Positions 23,435 through 30,756 of a stretch of DNA of 39,083 nucleotides are shown one piece after another. Origin of the DNA: Sphingobacterium shayense (GTDB lineage: Bacteria > Bacteroidota > Bacteroidia > Sphingobacteriales > Sphingobacteriaceae). The stretch covers positions 1 to 39,083 of the forward strand of contig NZ_JABMCQ010000019.1 in assembly GCF_013179575.1 (NCBI RefSeq), read 5' to 3'. Position 1 is the first letter of the stretch. Each line of letters starts with the position of its first letter. Made by a program: the position numbers and the translations under genes. The notes under the pieces are model-generated. The model ran no database searches, was not told where the DNA came from, and saw nothing but the letters and a program-made list of their open reading frames with translations.

Positions 23435-24499
23435 CTATTTATTTTTAACTAATTGATATTCAATTTCCGGATACCCGCGTTTTCCACTATCTTCAACTCC
23501 CATTACTAAGAATTTCAATTTGTATACATTACCTGCTTGGTCTTTGATTACGTAAAACCTGTCTTTTAATACCCCGACGCCATTTGTCGTTACCCGCCAA
23601 TGTGAGCCGATCGTATTACGAGATGCAGAGAAATTTACACTGCTAACATTTGATTCATCAAATTCCTCATAACTGGGTTGACCGTTCGAAGCGCCTTCTT
23701 TGTTTTGGAAAATCACTTCAGCTGCAGAAACACCTGCTAGATGGTTGATGAAGACCAGATCGCTATAGTAATATGGAATAGCCCCGGTTCCCATTGTTGT
23801 ATAATACATACTCTTGTTCCACACTAGGTCCCATTCCGTTTTTTTGGGTTCTACTTTCACTTTTCCATTAGCAAAAGAAATAAAATTAAAGTTATAGTCG
23901 CCTTCTTTAGTCACTTGTAACGTTTGTATTTCGTTATTGCTAAGAAGCGCATATTGTAACTCGTAGGTGCCGTCTGTGGACCTATTGATCTTTACTTTCC
24001 ATATGTTTGCCAAATCAACTTCTGTACCATGAGCTGTATTTAGAATGTATACCTTATTCTTATCCTCATCTGCACTAATTTGTCCAAATACGGTTTTATC
24101 TAAACGAGCTAATGAGTCATCATAGTTTGCTAGTTTGTCTGGCGTGTATCCGTAACTGAGTTTGCTAATGTCGACATTTGAACTATTCACGGCGGCAAGA
24201 TCGGTTGAGGATGTTGCCATCGCGGCGACAGCATTTTGATTATTTAATATAACGCGAAAATCATCTCCCGAATAGAATCCTAGCGTCCAGGAATCACGTT
24301 TTACAGAACTTTGAATGTCGGCGCTAAGATCAATATAAACTGCATTCGCAGCGTCGCTTTCGCCTTCACCACCCTCTAAGGTCATGTTGTTACCCTGTGA
24401 AGGGGGGATAACTGGCGTGGGGCTCTCCTCGCGGCTACAGGCACTAAGAAGGATCATCGCTAAAAAAGTAAGCTGTTTTATTTTTGATAAATTTTTCAT
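23435..24499 (-). CDS. hmuY: HmuY-family haem-binding lipoprotein
   Basis: The 354-residue protein has a lipobox ending at Cys21 (LLSAC), so it is outer-membrane anchored. A first HmuY-like segment (NAVYIDLSADIQSSVKRDSWTLGFY...) is at about 50-115, and a second (KTEWDLVWNKSMYYTTMG... to YPEIEYQLVKN) at about 220-352. Porphyromonas gingivalis HmuY (216 residues) binds haem through two His. This protein is about 1.6 times longer and has only three His residues, in NTAHGTE, INHLAGV and GSHWRV, so Met or one His may serve. It lies 9 bp downstream of the receptor gene; it probably captures haem outside the cell and gives it to the receptor. Confidence 0.88.
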   Translation of the reverse strand: MKNLSKIKQLTFLAMILLSACSREESPTPVIPPSQGNNMTLEGGEGESDAANAVYIDLSADIQSSVKRDSWTLGFYSGDDFRVILNNQNAVAAMATSSTDLAAVNSSNVDISKLSYGYTPDKLANYDDSLARLDKTVFGQISADEDKNKVYILNTAHGTEVDLANIWKVKINRSTDGTYELQYALLSNNEIQTLQVTKEGDYNFNFISFANGKVKVEPKKTEWDLVWNKSMYYTTMGTGAIPYYYSDLVFINHLAGVSAAEVIFQNKEGASNGQPSYEEFDESNVSSVNFSASRNTIGSHWRVTTNGVGVLKDRFYVIKDQAGNVYKLKFLVMGVEDSGKRGYPEIEYQLVKNK

Positions 24500-24508
24500 G
24501 GATGGATA

Positions 24509-26551
24509 TTATTTAATTTGATAAAGTATTCCTAAAAATGCGGATCTGCCATAGCTGATCGGGATAGACGAGTTGTTTACTTCGTGTGCTCCTGTACCTT
24601 CTGAAGCGGTGTTCCAAACATTCATTGTATTGGTTAAGTTTCGTACGCCAGCTTGTAGGACAAGGGAACCAAACAGTTCTTTTCCAATTGATATGTCTAG
24701 CTGGTTGTATGCTTGTTGATGCGCTTGATTAATTTCCATTCGATCGCCGGATCCAGAAACCCTGTAACTAGGACGTTCTCCATATAGCTTATAAAAGACG
24801 TTTATATTAGCGCCCCATTGCGGAAAATCTCGGGAAACCATTGCGTTTATTTCCGGCGTCCAGAAAAACTTGCCGAGGCTTTTATTTTCGATATACATAT
24901 CGTTGTATCGGCCGGTGTAGCTGAAACCTAAATCAAGGTTCCAATTGTAATAATGAAAACTATTTTCCCAGGTACCACCTGTTGTTTTGAATTTGCCAAC
25001 ATTAATGTAGGTACTGACGTTCGAGTCTTCGGTAAGAAGGCCAGTGGTAATAAGATTATTGAATTGATTGAAGAAAGCTCCTATGCTACTCCTGAAGAAA
25101 GAATTTTCCGACCATTTCGTGTTATAGCTAAGCGAAGTATTGTAATTGTTGTTGTATTCTGCTTTTAGATCTTTGTTCCCTTCAATAGCATGGTTGCTAT
25201 CGTGAAATGTAAAATAGAGCTCTCGCAGAGCGGGAGCACGGAATCCACGCGCATACCCCATTCGAAGGTCCCACTGCTGGCCTAAAACAAATTTGGCATT
25301 GATGGAAGGTATAGCGGGGGGCGCGTCGTAGGTAGAATTATAAATGAAACGAACGCCCGGGCGAATCATTAACCAAACGAAAGGTTGGTATTCGGTAGCT
25401 AAGAATCCTGCCATATTATAAACGCGAGCCCCGACGTCTATTCGCGCACCGGACCCTTTGTCTTGATCGAGCTCTACGCCGGTTAAGACACTTAGACTTT
25501 TGTTAAAACGATATATGCCATTTACACGGACAAATACTTGATTGAATCTCGATAAATCTTGCTCTCCTTGATTGGTGGTTAGCTGATGGCCTTGCGTCTG
25601 TAAATCGAATAATTGTGTCTTGGTTCTTCTCTGGTAGTGCTGGTATGCCAAGGAGGTACTAAGATGGAATTGATCGCTAATCTTCAACTGAGATTGCAGC
25701 GTTTGCGTTAAACGGTCTGTAATGTAGTTCTTGTCGATATACTTATAATTAGCTTCGATAGCTCCAGGAGTGTAAATATTCTCGTTAGCATAACTGATCG
25801 TGTAGTTTGTTTGAAAATCTTCGCCGTTGTATCCAACGCGCCCGGTTGTATGCCATTGATCTTTAGGTTGCCACTCAAGCGTGCGACCAGTATTTTTTCC
25901 CTGGTATCCTCCAAAGTCATTCTTGGAGCCTGACCAGTCGAATTTCCATTTATTGAATTTATAGTTCACACCAACGTGTGCGTTATGCCTACCTTCCTTT
26001 CTTATAAGATTATACTCAGAGCTTACTGTCTCTTCCAAAATTCGAGCAGTTAATCCCCATTTATTTTTATTTAGGCTGGCCTGGTTGGTAATGATGTTAA
26101 CTACCCCCGCTAATGCATCTGTTCCATACATCACAGATATTGGGCCTTCCACTATTTCTATGCGCTCGATGATATTTACATCTATTTGTGAAAGGCTTTG
26201 TTTAGTGCTCCCGCGATCGATTAAAGGAACCCCATCTAGTAGTATTTTTACATTTTGTCCGCTAACGCCCATAATCTGGATATCGGATTCGCCAAGGGTT
26301 AGATCATTATTGAAACGAATTCCGAGTTGGGTGTTCAACAAAGTCGACATGTCGGCTGTCCCTCGTCGCAAGATTGTTTTTTTATCGATCGATCGTATTT
26401 TATAGATGGAGTTTCTTAGCGATGTCGGTTTAAATTGACCGGTTATAACGACTTCTTCGATGTCAATTTGTCGGTTAACAGTATCATTGTTCTGCGCGTT
26501 GGCAAAAAAGGGAACCATAGAGATCAAAAATAGAGCATATATCGAATACAT
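24509..26551 (-). CDS. hmuR: TonB-dependent haem receptor (HmuR type)
   Basis: The 680-residue protein has a signal peptide ending near ANAQ, a TonB-box-like IDIEEVVITG at about 30-38, a plug with the segments LLDGVPLIDRG and IEIVEGPISVMYGTDALAGVVNII, and an outer-membrane barrel. The haem-receptor FRAP motif is present (GYARGFRAPALRELY) and the NPDL motif is changed to a related GNKDLK. It lacks the carboxypeptidase-like domain of SusC proteins. It heads the seven-gene haem operon, with a good promoter 28 bp upstream. The C-terminus is YQIK rather than an aromatic residue. Confidence 0.92.
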   Translation of the reverse strand: MYSIYALFLISMVPFFANAQNNDTVNRQIDIEEVVITGQFKPTSLRNSIYKIRSIDKKTILRRGTADMSTLLNTQLGIRFNNDLTLGESDIQIMGVSGQNVKILLDGVPLIDRGSTKQSLSQIDVNIIERIEIVEGPISVMYGTDALAGVVNIITNQASLNKNKWGLTARILEETVSSEYNLIRKEGRHNAHVGVNYKFNKWKFDWSGSKNDFGGYQGKNTGRTLEWQPKDQWHTTGRVGYNGEDFQTNYTISYANENIYTPGAIEANYKYIDKNYITDRLTQTLQSQLKISDQFHLSTSLAYQHYQRRTKTQLFDLQTQGHQLTTNQGEQDLSRFNQVFVRVNGIYRFNKSLSVLTGVELDQDKGSGARIDVGARVYNMAGFLATEYQPFVWLMIRPGVRFIYNSTYDAPPAIPSINAKFVLGQQWDLRMGYARGFRAPALRELYFTFHDSNHAIEGNKDLKAEYNNNYNTSLSYNTKWSENSFFRSSIGAFFNQFNNLITTGLLTEDSNVSTYINVGKFKTTGGTWENSFHYYNWNLDLGFSYTGRYNDMYIENKSLGKFFWTPEINAMVSRDFPQWGANINVFYKLYGERPSYRVSGSGDRMEINQAHQQAYNQLDISIGKELFGSLVLQAGVRNLTNTMNVWNTASEGTGAHEVNNSSIPISYGRSAFLGILYQIK

Positions 26552-26578
26552 TATTTAGAATTGTTTTAAATAGTGTGA

Positions 26579-26610
26579 CAAACCTAAAGTTTAATTAGAT
26601 TAATTCCAAA
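26579..26610 (-). promoter_or_regulatory. Promoter of the haem operon with A/T dyad inside
   Basis: On the minus strand TTTG (26610-26607) is followed after 20 bp by TAGGTTTG (26586-26579), a complete Bacteroidota promoter about 28 bp before the hmuR ATG. Between them is the dyad AATTA-GAT-TAATT (26593-26605), a place where an iron-dependent repressor such as Fur could bind; it does not match the full Fur consensus. Confidence 0.75.
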
Positions 26611-26757
26611 TAATAAAGGGCATAAGTTTTTAAAAAAGGAATTATGTCCACGGTTAATAAGCTGATTGAGTTTATTTATGTGAAAAATGGTCGCTCTTCC
26701 AATCGTCTTTTATAACTAGCGTTAGGGTTCCGTGACTTTTTTAGGAAGATAGAATAG

Positions 26758-26808
26758 GAGTGGACCTTTTAAAGACAGTTTTATTTTCTGTTATCTTTTT
26801 GTCCACTC
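26758..26808. repeat. Imperfect inverted repeat, 51 bp
   Basis: Outer arms GAGTGGAC (26758-26765) and GTCCACTC (26801-26808) are perfect complements. Inner arms ACAG (26774-26777) and CTGT (26788-26791) also pair. It could be a large RNA hairpin or a relic of mobile-element ends; no transposase is near. Confidence 0.5.
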
Positions 26809-26939
26809 TCCGTCAATGATGTGGAATTACGACTCGGTGTTTAGACAGCTTGGATTTTTATACTTTGATAAATACAAGTGTATATTTTTAGCATTGGGAA
26901 GGCGCACATATTCCTGTTTTTCGAGCTATGATCTGTTAT

Positions 26940-27797
26940 TTAAATTTTTCGTTGTTCGTAAATATATCTTTCCAATGTTGTAGGAAGTTTTATTGTGTCA
27001 TTTGGGTACTCGGGAATAACCTTATTGGCGATCACAGCCCGTGTCATATCCGAAAGATTGCTTGCCGTGTTCTCTGTAAAGCCGGCAGACATGAGGCTTT
27101 CTTTCCATTTGTCTTGTGGTATAGATTGAACGATCACATCTTTATTGAACAATCTGGATAGAGCGTTTGCAACGTCAACCGAACTATACTTTTGTTGTCC
27201 AGTTAGTTCATAAATTCTTTTCTTTTCCGATGAGGGGCTGGTCATTATTTTCGCAATAAAATTGGCTAAGTCAACAGGCGAGTTCATTTCAATTTTCAAA
27301 TCTTCTGGAAAAAAAGTCGGCAAAACACCGTGTTGTTCAACAGTATTCAAATAATTTAACCAATTACTAAAAAAATAGGATGGTCTTATATATATTTTTT
27401 CGAGGTTCAAATTGTCTAACGACTGCTCTAAAATCCTCGACATTAAAATATTCCCGGTATTATTGTTAATTTGTGAACCAATACAAGATAAAGCAACAAC
27501 CCTTTTTATTCCTGTTGCTTGAATGGCCCTTTTGTAATTTTCGACTATTCGCTTGGTATCTTTAATTATATCTGTCGATGTCGGGTTTTCGGGTGTCAAA
27601 ACGAAAGCAGTTGTGCCCCCTTTAAATGCCCTTTCGACTTCTTTAACATTAAGCAAGTCTACTTTTCGGGCTTCAATTGTTTTATCAGAAAGTTTTTCGG
27701 GATTTCTTACTATTGCCCTTACAGGGAAGCCGTTTGCTTTTAATTCATTGATAAGGTGTGAACCTATCTGTCCCGTTGCTCCTACAATTATATTCAT
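26940..27797 (-). CDS. NmrA-type NAD(P)-binding oxidoreductase (atypical SDR)
   Basis: The 285-residue protein begins MNIIVGATGQIGSHLI, a GxxGxxG dinucleotide-binding motif at residues 6-12, followed by VRAIVRNPEKL, the NADP-preference region of NmrA-like proteins. There is no YxxxK catalytic motif where classical SDRs have it; it is typical of NmrA/QOR2-like proteins that reduce quinones or sense redox state. It is preceded by the WYL regulator gene with a 76-bp gap containing a -7 element and repeats, so that regulator probably controls it. Substrate unknown. Confidence 0.88.
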   Translation of the reverse strand: MNIIVGATGQIGSHLINELKANGFPVRAIVRNPEKLSDKTIEARKVDLLNVKEVERAFKGGTTAFVLTPENPTSTDIIKDTKRIVENYKRAIQATGIKRVVALSCIGSQINNNTGNILMSRILEQSLDNLNLEKIYIRPSYFFSNWLNYLNTVEQHGVLPTFFPEDLKIEMNSPVDLANFIAKIMTSPSSEKKRIYELTGQQKYSSVDVANALSRLFNKDVIVQSIPQDKWKESLMSAGFTENTASNLSDMTRAVIANKVIPEYPNDTIKLPTTLERYIYEQRKI

Positions 27798-27822
27798 ACA
27801 GTATGTCTTAGTTAATGAGATA

Positions 27823-27830
27823 GCAAAGTT
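27823..27830 (-). promoter_or_regulatory. -7 promoter element of NmrA-type gene
   Basis: The minus strand reads TAACTTTG, a perfect TAnnTTTG element 25 bp before the ATG. It is flanked by two exact 9-bp direct repeats CAGTATGTC (27798-27806 and 27849-27857). The outer copy is part of a TGACA-N6-TGTCA dyad (27843-27858). Confidence 0.6.
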
Positions 27831-27873
27831 AAGGTGAGGTCATGACACCAGTATGTCAGGGGTATTGAAAAGG

Positions 27874-28566
27874 TCAATAATATTGTTTAAAGTACTCTTG
27901 TAAGGTCAATTTGTGCGGTTCAAACTTTTCACTGAGAATGTCTAAGTTTTTAATTCGGTCGAGGCGGAAAAATCTAAAGCCATCGGATCGACGACACCAA
28001 GCTAATAAAAGCCAATTATTGTCTTGTGTTCCTAATATAGCAAATGGTTCAATGGCTCTGTTTGTAGTTTTATTGGCCTCGTTGGTATAAATTATTGTTG
28101 TCAAACGAAAGTTTGTCAACGCAAATTCTAAAATAGACAAATTACTGCTTGTTCTCGCACTGCTTTTGTGCTGCTTAATTTGTACTCTTTTAGCAAGTAA
28201 ATTAGCATTGTCCTGTATGTCCGGTTTTAATATAGATTTTATTTTGGTAATTGCCTCTGAGTAGGCGTTGACAAGGGATAAATCTTTGTTTTTTAAAATT
28301 AACTGTTCCGCCGTAATCAAAGCGTTGGCTTCAGCTTCGGTAAATGTAACAGGTGGAAGCCGATAATGTTCCATTAGCGTGTAACCTTTGCCGTCTTCGG
28401 TTATAATGGGAATCCCGGCCTGTTCCAATGCCCTGATATCTCGGTAGATTGTTCGTACGCTTACATTGAACTTATTGGCGAGGCGTGGAGCAGTTGAAAG
28501 TCGTTGTGTCTGTAATTGAATTATAATTGCGGTCAATCGCGAAATTCTCGTGGTGTCATGGCTCAT
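27874..28566 (-). CDS. WYL-domain transcriptional regulator (YafY type)
   Basis: The 230-residue protein has an N-terminal winged helix-turn-helix at about 5-60 (LSTAPRLANKFNVSVRTIYRDIRALEQAG) of the HTH_11/DeoR type and a C-terminal WYL domain at about 145-215, here with WLLLAWCRRSDGFRFFRLDRI. WYL domains bind small ligands or nucleic acids and turn the HTH on or off. It lies upstream of the NmrA-type gene on the same strand and may regulate that gene by the repeats at 27798-27858. Length and order match YafY proteins. Confidence 0.9.
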   Translation of the reverse strand: MSHDTTRISRLTAIIIQLQTQRLSTAPRLANKFNVSVRTIYRDIRALEQAGIPIITEDGKGYTLMEHYRLPPVTFTEAEANALITAEQLILKNKDLSLVNAYSEAITKIKSILKPDIQDNANLLAKRVQIKQHKSSARTSSNLSILEFALTNFRLTTIIYTNEANKTTNRAIEPFAILGTQDNNWLLLAWCRRSDGFRFFRLDRIKNLDILSEKFEPHKLTLQEYFKQYY

Positions 28567-28649
28567 TGTACTTCTTATTATTATTTGAATTTAAGACCGT
28601 AATCCGTCAGCGAGAGTTGGATGTCATCGTTGTATAGGCGTGTTGAGAT

Positions 28650-29180
28650 TTACTTTCTCTTAGCATTAATTATGTGGGCTAAATGATGCTCGCAATGCCA
28701 AGCATAAATTCCGATATTTACTCTTAATGAAACTTTTTCATTATTTTCTGGGTGTAAAAATTCTTTGTCTAATTCCATTTCGGTTAAGTTCTCGATTAGT
28801 TTTACCCAACGTTCGTGTAAACCTGCTAAGATCTTCAATGAACTGTCTATGGGATAGTTTTTAGAGTCGGGTAATTCAGCCCATAAGTTTTCAACGTATG
28901 GTTTGATTACCGGCGTTTCTTCCGTCAAGGCAAGTTTAAATCTAATTAGACTGTTCATGTGACTATCAGCACAATGATTTACGATTTGTGATATCGTCCA
29001 ACCGCCTGGCCGATATCGTTTGTTGAGTTCTTTATCGGTTAAGTCGTTTATTTCATTATGAACTTTGTTAGGAAATTCTTCGATGACCTTGATCCACACT
29101 CTTATTTGAGTTCTGTCAATTTTTCGTGGTTTTTTAAATTTTCCTACAGGGTATTTTGATTTTTCTATTTCTTTGTCCAT
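28650..29180 (-). CDS. DinB/YfiT-family putative metal-dependent hydrolase or thiol transferase (BstA-like)
   Basis: The 176-residue cytoplasmic protein shows the YfiT/BstA pattern: YPVGKF near residue 10, GGWTISQIVNHCADSHMNSLIRFKLALTEE at about 59-87, and YAWHCEHHLAHI near the C-terminus. The His residues in NHCADSH and HCEHH are the likely metal (Zn or Ni) ligands of the four-helix DinB fold. Bacillus BstA is a bacillithiol S-transferase; Bacteroidota members may use bacillithiol, but no thiol-synthesis gene is in view. It is divergent from the kinase gene at 29296. Confidence 0.88.
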   Translation of the reverse strand: MDKEIEKSKYPVGKFKKPRKIDRTQIRVWIKVIEEFPNKVHNEINDLTDKELNKRYRPGGWTISQIVNHCADSHMNSLIRFKLALTEETPVIKPYVENLWAELPDSKNYPIDSSLKILAGLHERWVKLIENLTEMELDKEFLHPENNEKVSLRVNIGIYAWHCEHHLAHIINAKRK

Positions 29181-29295
29181 GCTTATTTGGTTAAAACAAT
29201 TGTGAAAGCTAGTTGCTAAAATACAAAAAAGCTAAAGTAGGTAGCACCGCATTATTTTTATCTTTCGGTTTAGACAGTTCTTAGATATAATTATT

Positions 29296-29829
29296 ATGAA
29301 AAAAGCAATATATATAATAACTGGTGTAATGGCAGCTGGTAAATCTACAATTGCGGAAGCCTTTGCATTGCGCCTAGAGAAAAGTGTGCATCTTCGGGGT
29401 GACGTTTTTCGAAAGATGATTGTACGGGGAAGAGAGGATATGAGCGATAGTCCTAGCAAAGAAGCTCTTCGTCAGCTCGATATGAGGCACTGTCTTACCG
29501 CTAGTGCAGCGATTGATTATTATAATAATGGATTTACGGTTGTGGTTCAAGATAACTTCCTTGGGGATAAACTCTCAGACTTTTCAGACCTTTTGAACCC
29601 GTATCCGACCTACATTGTGGTTTTGAACCCAACTTTACAAACTATAGAACAGCGAGAATACAATAGACAAAAAAAAGGATATACTGGCTTCAGTGTTGAA
29701 AGCTTACACGATGGTTTTTTGAGAGAAACACCAAGAATTGGACTTTGGCTAGATACTTCGGAGATGACGATAGAACGAGTAGTAAAGGAAATTGAAAATA
29801 GAGTGGAGAAAGAAGGTTTAATACGTTAG
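29296..29829 (+). CDS. P-loop kinase-like protein (AAA_33 / phosphotransferase-like)
   Basis: The 177-residue protein has a Walker A motif GVMAAGKST at residues 10-18, a HLRGDVFRK strand-helix at about 32-40 that resembles a substrate-binding Asp region, and a C-terminal VKEIENRVEKEG helix. The shape fits small ATP-dependent phosphotransferases (chloramphenicol phosphotransferase or gluconate-kinase-like, AAA_33). No adjacent gene indicates the substrate. It is the only plus-strand gene in this part of the window. Confidence 0.83.
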   Translation: MKKAIYIITGVMAAGKSTIAEAFALRLEKSVHLRGDVFRKMIVRGREDMSDSPSKEALRQLDMRHCLTASAAIDYYNNGFTVVVQDNFLGDKLSDFSDLLNPYPTYIVVLNPTLQTIEQREYNRQKKGYTGFSVESLHDGFLRETPRIGLWLDTSEMTIERVVKEIENRVEKEGLIR

Positions 29830-30015
29830 AACCGGCAAGTGACTTAGCGAACGGCGCTTAATGGAGATCTTGTTTAATACATTGGATTAAGAAGTGAGGT
29901 GACTTTAGATAAACCATTGTGTTTTTCATCGATAAAAAAGAAGGGTTCAGTAATCAACAAGTTTCATCTTGTTCACATAGAGGAGGATTTGATGTAACTC
30001 TATGGCGAAAAATAT

Positions 30016-30039
30016 AAAAACCCGACTACTGTCGGGTTT
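30016..30039 (-). terminator. Terminator of tRNA-Ser
   Basis: Stem AAACCCGAC/GTCGGGTTT (30018-30026 with 30031-30039) with a 4-nt loop ends in a T-run on the minus strand, 10 bp after the tRNA. Confidence 0.9.
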
Positions 30040-30048
30040 ATTAAAATA

Positions 30049-30136
30049 TGGCGGAGAGTGAGGGATTCGAACCCCCGGACCTGTTACAGTCAACAGTTTT
30101 CAAGACTGCCGCATTCGACCACTCTGCCAACTCTCC
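30049..30136 (-). tRNA. tRNA-Ser (anticodon UGA)
   Basis: The minus strand folds as a class II tRNA: acceptor GGAGAGT/ACTCTCC (30136-30130 with 30059-30053), anticodon loop CTTGAAA giving UGA, a long variable arm, T-loop TTCGAAT, discriminator G and an encoded CCA (30051-30049). It reads UCA codons. Confidence 0.97.
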
Positions 30137-30140
30137 GCGA

Positions 30141-30170
30141 CAAAAGTACGAATTTTCTCATTTCTTCAAA
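30141..30170 (-). promoter_or_regulatory. Promoter of tRNA-Ser
   Basis: On the minus strand TTTG (30170-30167) and TACTTTTG (30148-30141) are 18 bp apart. The -7 element ends 4 bp before the tRNA 5' end, so the primary transcript should have almost no leader. Confidence 0.8.
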
Positions 30171-30483
30171 ATTTTATTTTACTTTTCTCTGAGACGAAAT
30201 ACAGTTCTGATTTTATGGTGTTGAATACTAGAGCGATTCAAGAATATAAGGATGCTATTTTTTTATTCTTTAAGAGAAGAACGGGGTAGCGCAGAAAGAA
30301 CTATGGATTTTTTATACCGTTCGGGGAATTATATCGATGGAGTAATTTATCTAAAGAATCTACATTTTGTTTAACCGACGTGCGAAATTGGAGGATATTT
30401 AAATCTAGAATCGCGACATCATAAAAATATGTGGTTGTACTGCAAACAGTTATTCTCATAGCTGGAAAAAAACAGTTTTTTAT

Positions 30484-30514
30484 TTTGCATAGTTGTGGTA
30501 AATACCTACTTTTG
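30484..30514 (+). promoter_or_regulatory. Promoter of tRNA-Arg(UCU)
   Basis: TTTG (30484-30487), 19 bp, TACTTTTG (30507-30514): a complete Bacteroidota promoter, with the same -7 octamer as tRNA-Ser. The tRNA starts 16 bp after the last G. Confidence 0.82.
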
Positions 30515-30529
30515 TAGCACTGAAATGAT

Positions 30530-30603
30530 GCGCCAATAGCTCAGTTGGATAGAGCAACGGTTTTCTAAACCGTCGGTCAGGGGTTCGAATCCCTTTTGGC
30601 GTA
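30530..30603 (+). tRNA. tRNA-Arg (anticodon UCU)
   Basis: Acceptor GCGCCAA/TTGGCGT, D-arm AGCTCAGTTGGATAGAGCA, anticodon stem ACGGT/ACCGT with loop TTTCTAA giving UCU, T-loop TTCGAAT, discriminator A (30603). CCA is not encoded. It reads AGA codons. Confidence 0.97.
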
Positions 30604-30605
30604 CT

Positions 30606-30640
30606 AAAAGCCCTCTTACGATGACGTGAGAGGGCTTTTT
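30606..30640 (+). terminator. Terminator of tRNA-Arg(UCU)
   Basis: Stem AAAAGCCCTCT (30606-30616) pairs with AGAGGGCTTTT (30629-30639), extended inward by a TACG/CGTG helix, with a 4-nt loop and T-run. Confidence 0.93.
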
Positions 30641-30756
30641 AGTTTGAAAAACCAATCTAAATTATAAAGCGAATTTTTGAGTATGCTTAAAACTAACTAG
30701 ACCGGAATTGATATTTTAATGGATTCTACCCAGATTGTGTAGGGACGACGGAAATA

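Larger units (their letters stand above)
26552..26939. other. Intergenic region upstream of haem operon
   Basis: These 388 bp have no credible gene. The left part is the hmuR promoter. The middle holds an imperfect 51-bp inverted repeat (26758-26808) with perfect 8-bp outer arms. The right part is the 3' flank of the NmrA-type gene. Confidence 0.55.
30137..30529. other. Intergenic region between two tRNA genes
   Basis: Apart from the tRNA-Ser promoter at one end and the tRNA-Arg promoter at the other, I see nothing in these 393 bp: no credible reading frame, and no strong hairpin. Confidence 0.6.
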
